Source: Chelonoidis abingdonii | Lineage: Eukaryota > Chordata > Testudines > Testudinidae | DNA: 64,000 nt | Direction: 5' to 3' | NCBI RefSeq assembly: GCF_003597395.2 | Contig: NC_133782.1 | Span: 1,033,143 to 1,097,142, forward strand | Part shown: in pieces, positions 24,931-36,912 of the stretch | How the letters are laid out: every line of letters begins with the position of its first letter | Position numbering within the stretch: position 1 is the stretch's first letter | Notes under the pieces: model-generated | Told to the model about the DNA's origin: nothing | Database searches by the model: none | What the model saw: only the letters and a program-made list of their open reading frames with translations | Program-made: the position numbers and the translations under genes

Positions 24931-26000
24931 TCTTTGTAGACAAGACCCAAGACACAATTCCTTGCTCTGCTACAGACTTCCTGTGTGACCTTGGGCATGT
25001 CATATAGTCTCTGTGAAATGAGAATAATGGTACTTGCATATCTCATAGGGATGTTGTGAAGATAAATGACTTAACAGTTAAGACATGCTCAGAGACTACG
25101 GCAATGGGGGCCATGGAAAATACTCGCTTCTGTGAAGAGTGTCCACGTGCTGTCAGAGAAGTGATTGCTTTCTCGTTCATTCTCCCCGGCGTCTGAGACT
25201 CCTGTGTTATGATCCTTTAGTGTGACTCAAACAGATTCATTGAAGCAGAGCATCTGAAGGACTGTATAGAATTCCATACCTCTGGCTTGAGAGGATGCAA
25301 TGGCTCTCTTTCCTACTAGTTTGGAACCTTTTGTTAATTTTTTTTACTAAGGGCTTGTCTACACTAGACAGTGTTTGTAATATAGCTATACCAGTTTAGC
25401 TATATCAGCAAACCCTCCTAGTGGACATATAGCTTATACTGGCAAAGCTATAAGCCAGTATATTGTCAGTATAGTTTGTATTTAGTCCCTGAACAAAATA
25501 AGCTATATCAGCAAAATAACTTTTTTGCTGGTATAACTGTGTCTGGAGCTCTTGCTAGCATAACAATGTCAGTTAGAGGTGTGATTTTTTTCATCTAGCC
25601 CAGTATCCTGTCTACTAACAATGGCCAGTTCCAGGTGCCCCAGAGGGAATGAACAGAACAGGGAATCACCAAGTGATCCATCCCCTGTCGCTTATTCCCA
25701 GCTTCTGGCAAACAGAGGCTAGGGACATCCCTGCCCATCCTGGCTAATAGCCATTGACGGACCTGTCCTCCATGAATTTATCTAGTTTTTTTTGAACCTG
25801 TCCATAGTCTTGGCCTCACAACATCTCGGCAACAATTTCCACAGGTTGTGCATTGTGTGAAGAAATATGTCCTTTTGTTTGTTTTAAACCTACTGCCTAT
25901 TAATTTCATTTGGTGACCCCTAGTTCTTGTGTTAGGAGGAGGAGTAAATAACACTTCCTTATTTACTTTCTCCACACCAGTCATGATTTTATAGACCTCT

Positions 26001-26645
26001 TGTCACGGAGTTTGTGGGAGACAAGGCCCTGCACCCCCAGCTTCCTGTGATTCACCATCACTCTCAGCCAGCCAGTAACACAGAAGGTTTATTTAGATGA
26101 CAGGAACACAGTCCCAAGCAGGGCTTGTAGGTACAGACAACAGGACCCTCCTCAGGTCCATCTTGGAGGGCCAGGGAGGCCAGAGCCCTGTCTGGGCTCC
26201 CCTCCATGTTCCCAGCCAGCTCCAAACTGCAAACTCTCCAGCCCCTCCTCTCCCTTTGTCTCTTTCCCAGGCCAAGAGGTCACCTGATCTCTTTGCTCTC
26301 CAACACCTTCAGTTGGCACCTTTGCAGAGGAGAGGCCCAGGCCATCAGTTGCCAGGAGATAGGGTGTCGGCCATTCTCTGTGCAGACAGCATCACACTGG
26401 CCCCCTAGGGCTCTGCAACAATCACACACCCCTAGACACTTGAGAAATGCATAGGGGAAACTGACAAAGTGGGTATTCACCCACGAAAGCTCATGCTCCA
26501 AAACGTCTGTTAGTTTATAAGGTGCCACAGGATTCTTTGCTGCTTTTACAGTTCCAGATTAACACAGCTACCCCTCTGATAGGGGAAACTGAGGCACCCA
26601 CACAGCACTCAGAGAAAACATTAAGAACATTCCCACTTCATCACA
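26001..26645. mobile_element. Solo LTR (Gypsy-type) with a nested PLE
   Basis: Begins TGTCACGGAG and ends CATCACA. Flanking 5-mers CCTCT (25996-26000) and GCTCT (26646-26650) match at 4 of 5. It contains a PLE insertion at 26465-26578. Confidence 0.8.
26465..26578 (+). mobile_element. PLE 3' repeat with hammerhead-like core
   Basis: A 114-bp insertion in the LTR, flanked by a 14-bp duplication ATAGGGGAAACTGA (26451-26464 and 26579-26592). It starts with the stem GTGGGTATTCACCCAC followed by GAAAGC, then the block shared with 20089-20187. Confidence 0.85.
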
Positions 26646-27714
26646 GCTCTATCATATCACCACTTAGTCATTTCTTGGCCAAGATAAAAAGTCCCAATCT
26701 TATTAATCTCGCCTATACGGAAGCCGTTCCATACCCCTAATTCCAATTCTAATGCCTTTCTTGAGATGGGGCGACCACGTCTGCACAGAGTATTCACGGT
26801 GTGGGTGTACCAGGGATTTATATAGAGGCAACATGATATTTTCTGTCCTATTATCTTTCCCTTTCCTCATGATTCCCAACATTCTGTTAGCCAGAAAATC
26901 TTTTAAGTGTAGACCAGCCCTAAGTACATGTCAGCTATTCCTGGAAGAAGACTAGGCTGGGACGAGACCCAAACTCTTAGCCCACCTAGAAGTGAATAAG
27001 TGTCCATGGGACACTGGCCATGCTAGGAGCATTTTAATAAGTATTTTGATACAGGTAAGAAAAGGAAGAAAACAAAACAAAAATCAAGTTAGGGGCTTAG
27101 ATAAAATTGGCCTGATTTTCAGAGGCACTGATCACCCACAACTTGTTTTGAAGCCAGTGGGAATGGCAGATGCTCAGTTCCTCTGAGAATTAATTGGCTA
27201 ATTTTGGGTGTAGGGGCCTACCTTTAGGCAGCCAGGTTTGAACATGTAGATCAATATATAAAACAAAGGCAAACTGATTTTTATAATAGTTGTAAAATTT
27301 AAAAACACATTTTGAAGGCGACTGAGTGACCTCATTCTCATTCTGCTGTTACCAAGGTGCTTTAAATGCCATAAGTCTCTTTCAAATCAATTCATAGCAA
27401 CTCAGAGAAATAACAGTCACCTTTCTGTAACTCCTCGGACAGCTCAGCCAAAGGACTCGGGGATAGGCGTGTGTCACGCAAAGATGGAGAAGGTATGCTG
27501 GAACCTGCAAGTGCCAGTAGGTGCAAGAGGCATGTGAGTGGGCGGGCACAGAACTGACGAGGAATCCTCCCAAAGTGACCTGGGTTCCAGCCCTGGTGGA
27601 AGCAGCTCCTGTTGCTATAAGGAATTCTGAAGCGGATTTATTGGTGGCCTTTCCTGTATATAAGTCTGGGGAAGCAGGCTGCTAATAACCCTGATTCTTC
27701 CCTCTCATTTCTAG

Positions 27715-30700
27715 CTCTTTGTTGCCTATGGCTTCTGCAAAGAACAGCTGTGGCAGCTGGGTCCATAAGAGTCCAATGTGGGGAAACAGCAATCCTACCG
27801 TGTCCCACTGCTGCTGGAAGGATGCACAACTACTGGGCCATTGGCTGGTACAAGGTAACCATATTATTAACCGTCCTGGAAAGTCACAGGCATTCCGAGC
27901 CACAGTAAATTTCATTATATGCTTCTCATGGCCACCAAACCAAGCGCATGTCTCCCTGGGATCCTGTCCTCCCTACATTATTTCACAAGCCGTGAATTGT
28001 TGGGCAGATAGGAGAATAGACCCAGCAAGGGACTGTAGCAGTGCTTCTTTCTGTCTCACTCCTCCTGACCCTTGGAGGAGGTGGTAGCTCCTCCATGCAC
28101 GTTGTCTCAGTTGGGCTGCACCTGTTTCATATGAAAGAAACATTCATTTGCACATGCAGGTCTGCTAGCTGGGTGACCCACTACCTAATTTATATAAGCA
28201 GATGGGGTGTCACCCACTTTTATGGTCACAGTCAGCTGTGCATGCAAATGTTTGCACAGAAATGGAAGTCAGCATGTTTGGATCTAAGATCTCTGGCAAC
28301 ATAGTCCATTGCTCATCCCCATTCAACATCTGACATGCTAATGGCGCTTCTTTTGGGGCACTGCAGGTAGCCAATAAGAGTCATGAAATGGGGCTGATTC
28401 GGAGACATGAGAACAGCACACATGTGTACTCAGGGACCCAGAGGGAATTCCTGATGGATGTGCAGCAATCCCTGGTCATTCCTGAGGTCCAGCCGGAGGA
28501 CTCTGGTGCGTACCGCTGTTCCCTGTGGGCCAGAGTTGGGCATTTCAATCAGCAGGCAGACATTGTCCTGCAGGTATCAGGTGAGTTGGCAGCACAATAT
28601 TAATAGGGCTGGAATCACAGCCAAACATCACAGGGATACAAAAGCTTTGAAAAAAGATGTGGCACAGAGCTTTTGGCCTCCTCCAGCAAAAGGCAATGGG
28701 CTAAAGAAACTAGTGAGATTTAGAGTGATAACCCAGATACAGGGGCATAAAGTAGGTTGTTCAGTTCATTGTAGTTCCCAAGAGCTAGACTGAGCCTTTA
28801 ACCTCAGCCCTGAGTAGGGGGCAGTATAGACTGTGCCTGCCCAGGAAGGACCTGTGATTTGGAGAGTCACCATTCCTCTCCTGCTCCCCCTCTTGCACCT
28901 GGGGGGTGGGGGAAGTGAGCTGTGACACCTTTTCAGCCTTCAGTTTAGTTCCCACCTCATGCCTGGCCAGGCCAGCCAGAACTCTGCCCACTTGCTCCCG
29001 GGGGGCAGGTGCTGCCTCTGCTCTGCACCTGGACCCAAAAAAGTCACCCATAGGGTGTGAGGCCTTGCTCTCCTGCATAACCACACAGGACCAGGGTACA
29101 ATCTTTCCCTATGTTTGTGAAATTGAAGTGCTGCTAGATTCACCTCTGTGTGCATTTCAATAAAGAAATGTTTGTTAAAATTATGGAGTGTCACGGACTC
29201 ACAGATCGTGCCCACACTTGGCCCTGTGCGGTCCATGGGGGGTGCCCCTTTCAGTGAGACAGCCCTTCTCGGGGGTCCACTCTCTCTCGGGGTCAGGCCC
29301 CTCCACCTCCTGGAGCCGCACCTCTCTGAGCCTTAGCACGTCTGTCTCTGCCGTGGGCCCCCTCCGGGAGTCCACGCACTCTGGACCCCCTGGGCCTCTT
29401 CACCCCCAAAGGGGCTGATGCAACCCTGTTCTCTAGACCAGAGTGACTCTCAGCCAGCATAAAACAGGAGGGTTTATTGAGAGTTGAACACAGCACAGGA
29501 AACTCTCAGGGCCTCAGGCCTGGCCTCTCACAATAACAGCACATCCCAGTCTCCCTGCATCCAGGTGGGCTCTGCCTGCTTCCCCTCGCCAGCCCGAGCC
29601 CCCCTGCTTCCCAGCTGGGTCTCTGATATCCCCGGCCTCAAGCCCCGCCTCAGTCCATTGTCTTCTCTCCAGGTAAACAGGGTCGTAAACAGGAAGGCCT
29701 GAGTCCCCTTTCCTCGCAGCTCTCCTCTGGCTGGAACCGGCTGGTCAGGTCACCGGGGTCCTCTCTCTGCAGCCCATTGTCCTCCCACTGGCCAGAACCG
29801 GTTGTGTCTCCTGGGCTGGGGTCCCGAGTCCCTCTCCGGTCCTCTGTAACAACAAACTCCCTCTCCCCTCACCTCGTTAAACCAGTAACACCCAGGTACA
29901 TTGAGTCCCACCCCCTGTGCATGCAAACCCTGGAAAAGACAAAAAACCCCAAGAAAACCCGCACTTCGTCACATGGAGTTATTGACACTAAGAAAAGCAT
30001 TTTACAATTTTTCTACAAAATAATTATTAACATGTACAAAAGTGGAAAAAAGATGCAGGCTAGAGATGGCGAGTTGTTGCCAAACACAAGAAGCCTGTGA
30101 CTGTCTCCTAGTGCTGCAGGACTGTGCCCTCCCAGAGAAGGGCCTTTGGATTCCTTTTTGGGACTGTCCACCAAGCGGCCAAATGCAGCCCTGCCTGGTG
30201 TAAGTGTGCGCCACGTCATTGAAATCAGTGAGTCACATCTGCTCAGGGCTGAATTTGCCCCAGTGTCTTTGTTTGCCGCGTTGCTAACTTGTGAAAGTGC
30301 CCTGGAACAGGGAAGAGAAATTGGGTTCCAGGTTATGGAAATGATTGCCTAATTATTACCATCGGTCCCTGAATTCCTCTACCATTTGTCATACAACGTA
30401 CCTGACGGACAGTTTAGGCCTGTAGAGGAACTTAGACAGATGTCACTTCCCCCAGGAGCTTTATGCAGCCATGTCTGGGTTAGAAATCTGTACAACTGTC
30501 TAGTCACCAGTGACACTGCACAACAAATATTTGATTCATCTGAAAATCCAGGCAGAGATTTAGGGAGCCAGACTGTGATTTCCTGCATTGGAATCTGGCC
30601 AAGAAACCAAGGCAAACACTCCTGCTCTTGAGAAAAGGGTCCAGGGACCTCTAGGGATGGAGCATGGGTTCTGAACTTTCTCAGAAGCTAGAGGATCACC

Positions 30701-33427
30701 CAGTGCCACTGCCTGCAGCACCTTGGTTTCTCTAAGCATTGACCTGGCCTGGTCATGCTTAGCTCTGAGATCTAACCCCATGCCTCAGTAGTGTGGCTTC
30801 GGGCTGTGCAGTCTCAGCATGTTGAAACCTGATCACTGTGTGCTATTGCTGGGGTAGTTTGATATTTCAGATCAATAGCTGGGTGTGTCCAGATTGAGTT
30901 GTTATTTGCTGCAGTTTTCACCTCCTAGGGCACCAGCCACCTAGATGGAGCAATTAACTCAGTGGTGTTTTCAGTCTAACAAGGATTAATAACAACAATG
31001 CAGGATAAACAACTGACTGTTTGGTATGAAAGCCATAAAGCTGCAAGGTGTGGAATACTGGAAATGCAATAGAAGAAGGTGGATCACTCAGTGCTGGCAT
31101 CAGAATTGAGCCACAGCCGGGAAGAGTGGAGCAAACCTGTACTTAAAACCTGCTTCTTGCAAGGAGCCTTCCCACACAGATTTCCTCAGCAGCCTCCCAC
31201 CCCGAATTGCTGCCTCTCTCACTGAGCTTGACTGGAAGCACTCTGAGGCAGGGATCTTGTCTTTCTAAGTTTCATGTGAAGAGCCACATACTGGTTCAGA
31301 GGTATAGAAATAATATCCAGTTCCAACCAGTTCCCCCGGCATACCTTGCTCCTCGGGGTTCGGGGGAATAAGAACTATTGCCCGGCCAAGCTGCAGCTTT
31401 CAAACTTCAGCCATTTCTGGGCTTGGTATGTCATCTGCTGCTCGTGCCTGGTGCATTTGTGTCCTGTGCAGGCTGATCGTGAGGACCTTCTGACGTGCTT
31501 CACGCTCCCCCCACCATTCTCTCACTCACCCTCCTGCTGCCCAGTTAATTGAGTAGGGAGGTTTTCTCTACTTGTCTGCTCTCAAATGCTCTGGGCCAGA
31601 GTCTGACCTGAGTCACACTTGTGTAAATCCAGAGTAACTCTATTTAAATCAGTTACTGTCCCAGTAATGGAAGCCATGGTCTGACCCACTAACTGGTACA
31701 GCTTGGAGACAGTTAGTCAGCCTGAAATCACACCCAAGAAAAAGGAGGGTAAATTTGGTGACAATATATTTAATTTTTAATTTACTCATGAACAACAACC
31801 CACCAGAGCCCCTCGCGGTAGTCAGAGGTGGGGCTGCAGATACCAGTTGTGGCAGTTTGTAACCTGAGTGTGGAAGCCCCATATAGATCCCAGTTTTTTG
31901 AAGCCCTTTCTCCCCCAGCATGAAGTCTAGCTGTCAGTAGTAGGGACTGGGAGAGGTCACTTTCTTTTGGTCTGACCTCAGCCCTGGGGTAGAGCTAGCC
32001 CTGCCTGTACCTGGCCTTTTGTCTTCTCAGAGTGCTCAACTCTCCAGTCGGCCACATTACCCAGGGAGACTCTGCTGCTGGGTTCAGAGCAAGGGAGCAG
32101 CGTGAACCCTAATTCCACCTGCTGCTGCGGGAAACCGGTTCCTGTCCTTGCTATGGTCCTGGGGCTGTTGGCTCTCAACGTGGGGAAAGGGCTGCTCAGC
32201 CTTGCCTTTGCTCTGGTGAGTCTCTGTGGAGCCAGGAGGGTTTTACAGGGTCAACTGGCCTGGGAGTGAAGATGGGAGGTCAAGGCTGAAATTTGTGAGG
32301 GAGAGCTCTCAACTCATCCCCTCTGAGGGGGAGTCCCAGCCAAATGACATGAGGCCCTGCCAGGAATGAGTCTCTAGTTGGTTGAGGCAAGAGGAGGATG
32401 CAAGGAAAGCTGCTTGCTGAGGAGATTTGAGAAAATAATAAACAGGCTGCCCTTGGAATCGACTTGCAGACCAAGAGAACCTGCTCAGCCAGCCCCTGTC
32501 CCTCACTGCGTCTCTCCAGAGATGGTGTTTCCTGGGGCTGGGCAGGAGGAAGTGCATTCTGCAGAGGGGTGGGAGAATGGCTGTCCTGAATACAGTCTGC
32601 TTTCCTCTGTGTGAGAATGTGTCTGTCCCCTCTGTGTTACACTACAGCCAAAGGGGGGTCAGACAGAGGAGAGAGAACAAGTGGGGAGGGAGTCCAGGGT
32701 GCTTTGGAATAATCTTCACTCCCACTCAGCAGTTAAACTTTTGCCCTCATTAATCTAGACTCCAAAACCCAGTGGGTTCCAACAGCACACTAAAGCAAAG
32801 CCTCACCCAGCCAGGAGTACTCTGGGTAAGGATGGGCTGAGGCGAGTCTCAGATGGAGGGTCCTGTTTTCCTTTAAAATATTGTAAATGCAAAACTATGT
32901 GAATAGCTGCTTGAATATGGAACAACAACATAAATGCAAAGGGGAGTTGCATTTGCAAATTGGAGAATTAGGCTTCAACCTCCAGATCTGCCTGTGCAAA
33001 TAATCTGAGGGTAAGTGGAGGCCAGCTGAAAATGTGGCCTTTAAGGCTGAACAGGGGTGGCTCCAGGCACCAGCACGCCAAGCTCGTGCCTGGGGCGGCA
33101 AGCCACAGGGGGCACTCTGCCGGTCGCTGCGAGGGTGGCAGACAGGCTGCATTTGGCGGCGTGCCTGCAGAGGGTCCGCTGGTCCCACGGCTTCAGCGGA
33201 CCTCCCGCAGGGTGCCACCGAATTCACGGGACTGGGGACCTCCCGCAGGCAAGCTGCCGAAGGCAGCCTGCCTGCCATACTTGGGGTGGCAAAATACCTA
33301 CAGCCACCCCTGACGCTGAAGCTGTAATTTCAGGAGCTAATATCCTCCCTGCTTTAATGATTCTTTCTAGGTGATTGTCATCATTCTGAAAGGAAAGAGA
33401 AGGAAAAAAGTAGGAGAAAGCCTTTAA
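27715..33427 (+). CDS. Single V-set Ig receptor, probably activating (first exon not found)
   Basis: Four coding exons, all GT-AG and phase-consistent: 27715-27854, 28367-28580, 32031-32215, 33371-33427 (stop TAA). Exon A ends the signal peptide ([10 protein letters not shown]...AAG) and opens a V domain ([18 protein letters not shown]). Exon B finishes it ([18 protein letters not shown], ending DIVLQVS). Exon C gives a short stalk with CCC and the start of the membrane span ([20 protein letters not shown]); exon D ends the span (VIVIIL) and adds a 12-residue basic tail. A lysine sits mid-membrane, as in TREM1 and NKp44, which pair with DAP12. N-glycosylation sites: NKS, NST, NST. The V domain split over two exons recalls CD83. 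The exon with the start codon must end in phase 1; I could not place it. Exact orthology is unclear. Confidence 0.75.
29189..29973 (+). mobile_element. Solo LTR (Gypsy-type) with perfect target duplication
   Basis: A 785-bp LTR beginning TGTCACGGACTC and ending CTTCGTCACA, with TGGAG on both sides (29184-29188 and 29974-29978). Its last 240 bases recur in reverse at 63796-64000, next to an RNase H remnant. It lies in an intron of the Ig receptor gene. Confidence 0.9.
29979..32020. other. Intron of the Ig receptor gene, no other feature
   Basis: No exon or named repeat recognised between the solo LTR and exon C. Confidence 0.5.
33052..33312. mobile_element. hAT MITE
   Basis: A 261-bp element with ends CAGGGGTGGCTCCAG and CTACAGCCACCCCTG. 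Target duplications AGGCTGAA (33044-33051) and ACGCTGAA (33313-33320) match at 7 of 8. It lies in the last intron of the Ig receptor gene. Confidence 0.85.
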
Positions 33428-35035
33428 GGAAGAAACGAGAAGACGATGGAAAGAGAGAGATTTGCTTCTTTGGCAGAGGACTTGGAACTTGCTTGCAGGA
33501 ACTAGGAGCAGCTGCATTTGCAGCTTGAACCTTTAGCGCTGTAAGTAGGATCAGAGTTTAAATGACTCAAGTAGCTTTGAATGACTTGAAGTCAGCTAAC
33601 TTTGCCCATAGCTGCAAGTCTGCTTTTAGCATTTCCTTCTGAAAAACGCTGTGTCTGCCTTGAATGTCCCAACTCCAAGCTCAGGTCTCGACGGATGTGT
33701 GGAATGTTTATATCCAGACACAAGACTCTCACTCCACTCTCTGCAGCCACTTTGAGGCAGGAAGTGAACATGATCAACAGAGAAGAAGCTGGTGAGATTG
33801 GAGAAAGAGAGGTGCCATCTGCTCTCTGTGGGACATGGACTCCTGATGTTTTTCTCAGAGTTCTGTATATTGTTTTAAAATACAACCGCATACCATAACT
33901 GGTGAGACAAGGTGTGTGCATGTCTAAGTGCTGATTAGTGCGTTGTCCCACTGCAGTGGGACAGCAGCTGAGGAGGGACTCTGCTTTGGGGATTACTCTA
34001 ACCTGGCTTGCCTCTGATTCTCTCAGTACTTTTCTTTCCTAGTATTTTAATGCCACTTTCTTTGTGCTGTTAGGTCAAATTTGTGGATGCTCTGAATGTG
34101 TCACCTCTCCCCTCTGCCCCCAAATGGTCTCAGGAAGTAGAAGAAACACACCTAAAACTCGGAGACCTGTGTGGCTGTCTGGGTACACCATGGAATGCTA
34201 GGCAGAGTCGTTATGAATGGCCCTGTCTGTCTAGGTTTGACGGTGCACTCATTGCCATCCAAGTGTCTTCACACCCCTCTGATAGATGCGTTTGTAGTAA
34301 GAAGCCTGGTCCTGGTAGAGTGTACAGTGTACAAGACGTAAACATGTGAGCAGGGCTCATATTGCCTCACAATTTACAAAAAGGAAAGAATATAAATTAG
34401 GAAACTACAAGTCTGTGAATCTAAATTCAGTTGTCAGTAAAACTCTGGAGACCATAAGCAAGGGCGGGTGGAGGGAAGAGGTTGCAGAGACAGAAATTGC
34501 TAGCAGAAACCAATTTGGTACATGCCAGAGTGATCTAATCTCCTGTTGACGAGGGCAAAGATGCGAATGTGGATAATGCTGGTTATTGAATGTCCTTCCA
34601 TATTGTCTTGACTCTTTCTTTAACCATTGACTTCAGATGGAGCTTTGCTTCAGGGCTTCAAGGTCTGGCCCTTATAAAATCGACCTAATTTTGTAGTGTA
34701 GACAACATAACCTGCACAAGTCAGTCTGGGAGCAGAAGCCAGGCATGTGAGCTGGGTATAGCAGAAGCATAGTCAAATGAATGTAATTGAAAGGAAAAGG
34801 CCCTGTAAATGGCACCAGCTCGTAGAGCAGATTGGTCACAGACGCTATCCAGAAGATTTAAACTTGTCACAGGAGAGGCTAGGCAAGAGTTGGTGGGCAT
34901 AGCAGGAATAAATAGGAAATCATCCACTTGGACCAAAGGGTGACTTTGTGAACAATGAAAGGGACTCATGGGGTTATGTTGGCATTGCCATGGAGTGGTT
35001 GCTGTTTGTTCAGCTGCAGCCCGGAAGACCAAGAG
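33428..35035. other. 3' flank of the Ig receptor gene; nothing else recognised
   Basis: Presumably contains the 3' UTR of the receptor gene at its left edge. I see no clear polyadenylation signal close by and no other gene. Confidence 0.45.
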
Positions 35036-35039
35036 GATT

Positions 35040-35246
35040 GTATTCTGCACTAGGAGTATTGTAAAGCAGGCCCCTCCTGGACTCCTGCATCCAGTTCTGG
35101 GCACATCACCACCCTAGGGAATCACAACTTCAGGAGAAGGGGCAGAGAAGAGCTGCTGAACTGATCACAGCTATGGAGAACCTTAGTTCTGATCACAGGC
35201 TAGAGAGCCTACGTCTGTACAGTCTGGAGAATAGAAGGCTCCAAGG
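35040..35246 (+). mobile_element. CR1/L3-like LINE fragment
   Basis: Plus-strand remnant containing CATCCAGTTCTGGGC and GGAGAATAGAAGGCTCC, typical of CR1 3' coding text. A hAT element interrupts it at 35247. Confidence 0.65.
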
Positions 35247-36201
35247 CAGTGGTGGGCAAACTTTTTAGCCCATGGGCCACATCTGGGTGGGGAAATTATA
35301 TGCAAGGCCATGAATGTAGGGTAGGGGTTGGGATGCCAGATGTGGGAGAGGGTGCAATGTGCAGGAAGGGGCTCAGGGCAAGGGGTTGGGGTGCAGGAGA
35401 GGTGCAGGGTCCAGGAGGGGGCTCAGGGCAGGGGTGCAGGAGGGGGTGTGGAGTGCAGCAGGGCGCTCAAGGCAGGGGGTTGGGGTGCAGGAGGGGTGCG
35501 GAGTGCAGGAGGGGGTTCAGGGCAGGGGGTTGGGGTGCAGCAGGGTGCTCAAGGCAGGGGGTTGGGGTGCAGGAGAGGTGTGGGGTGCAGGACAGGGCTC
35601 AGGGCAGGGAGTTGGGGTGCAGGAGGGGTGCAGCAGGGCGCTCAAGGCAGGGGGTTGGGGTGCAGGAGGGAGTGAGGAGTGCAGGAGGGGGCTCAGGGCA
35701 GGAGGTTGGGGTGAGGAGTGCAGGAGGAGTTCGGGGTGTGGGCTCCAGCCTGGCACTGCTTATCTCGAGCAGCTCCGTGGTGGCAACAGCGCTCAACGGG
35801 GCTAAGGCAGGCTCCCTGCCTGCCCTGGCCCCATGCTGTTCCCAGAAGTGGCCAGCATGTCCAACAGTGGCTCCTGGGGGTGGGGCGGGCAGGTGGCTCG
35901 CCACGTGCTGCTTTTGCCTGCGGGTACCACTGCTGAAGCTCCCTTTGGCCTCGGTTCCCCATTCCTGGCCAATGGGAGCTGTGGGGGGCGGTGCCTGCAG
36001 GTGAGGACAGTGCACGGAGCCCTCTGCCCCTCCCCTCCCCCAGGGGCTGCAGGGACATGGTGCCGGCTGCTTGCAGGAGTGACGCGGGGCCAGGGCAGGC
36101 AGGGAGTCTGCCTGAGCCCCACTGTGCCACAGGCCTGGCAATCCTGTGGGCCGGATTGAGCCCTGATGGGCCAGATCCGGCCCTCAGGCTGTAGTTTGCC
36201 C
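35247..36201. mobile_element. hAT element with internal minisatellite, same family as 12376-13190
   Basis: Starts CAGTGGTGGGCAAACTTTTT and ends near GTAGTTTGCCC. 35330-35740 is a tandem array around GGGGTGCAGGAGGGG with AGGGCAGGGGGTTGGGGTG. No matching 8-bp target duplication is visible, so the right end may be truncated. Confidence 0.7.
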
Positions 36202-36857
36202 GGAGAAGCTTTTATAGCATTTCAACACCTCCGAGGGACTTAGGTGAGGAAGGGGAATTCATGGAGACTCCTGTCATTGGGGATAAAAAACGAAATGATA
36301 TTTGCCTTAAAAATGCACAGAGGGCTTTTGTTGTTTCCAATCCTCAGCCCAGTGAGGCACTGATAGAAGCTAACTGATTGGGCCTCCAGGGGAATGGGGT
36401 CGTACTTGTGCCCATGGCTTGTCAGTAAGCAAATGGGATCAGTCTCCTAATCTGTGCATAGCCCCGTGCAAATCAGCCTGATTCTTGGGGCTCCAGAATA
36501 AGTCCCCCACAGGTGGCCTTGGTAAAGAACTTGGGAAGCTACTGCCTTCCTCTGAAGCCTGGAGCAAGGACTCTCTGCTGGGCTCAGAGGGTATATCCTA
36601 TGTGACCTGTTCTCTGCAGTCACCAATGGCCCTGGGCATTGGTGGATCTCAGTCCCTCCGTTTTCCTCCTTGTGTTTCTTTGCTTTGTCTTCCAAGACAA
36701 TTTCTAAACATGACAAGGTCCTGTTCATATCCTTATTCTGTGTGGGCAGGGACAGATACCTGGAGCTGGCTCCTTAGAACATGGAATTAGGCTAAACTAT
36801 GGGAGGTCCTTATAGCTGCTTCCTCCCACACTTGAACCAGCTCCACCTGGGTGTGAC

Positions 36858-36863
36858 TTTAAA
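36858..36863 (+). promoter_or_regulatory. TTTAAA core-promoter box of the acidic-repeat gene
   Basis: TTTAAA 55 bp upstream of the ATG. The same box occurs 55-56 bp upstream of the ATG in all five copies of the module (36858, 53833, 56108, 57270, 59340). It is probably a TATA-type element. Confidence 0.7.
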
Positions 36864-36912
36864 TTGCAGCTGGCTCAGCTCTGGGCACTCAGACCCAGCT
36901 CTTGGCAGCACC

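Larger units (their letters stand above)
25592..26896 (-). mobile_element. CR1 LINE split by a solo LTR
   Basis: Minus-strand CR1 3' part. A protein remnant reads HNTRT-like sequence near 25900 as in the 1.5-kb copy. Removal of the LTR at 26001-26645 restores the CR1 text GACCTCTATCATATCACC. Confidence 0.85.
25347..26925. mobile_element. MITE split by a nested CR1
   Basis: Left end CTAAGGGCTTGTCTACACT (25347-25365); right end AGTGTAGACCAGCCCTAAG (26906-26924). These are inverted repeats of one MITE whose halves lie 1.2 kb apart because a CR1 (about 25592-26896) inserted into it. Confidence 0.7.

Noticed and set aside
35249..36159. Glycine-rich or proline-rich frames of 100-250 aa at 35.2-36.2 kb
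   Set aside because: They come from the G-rich minisatellite inside a hAT element.
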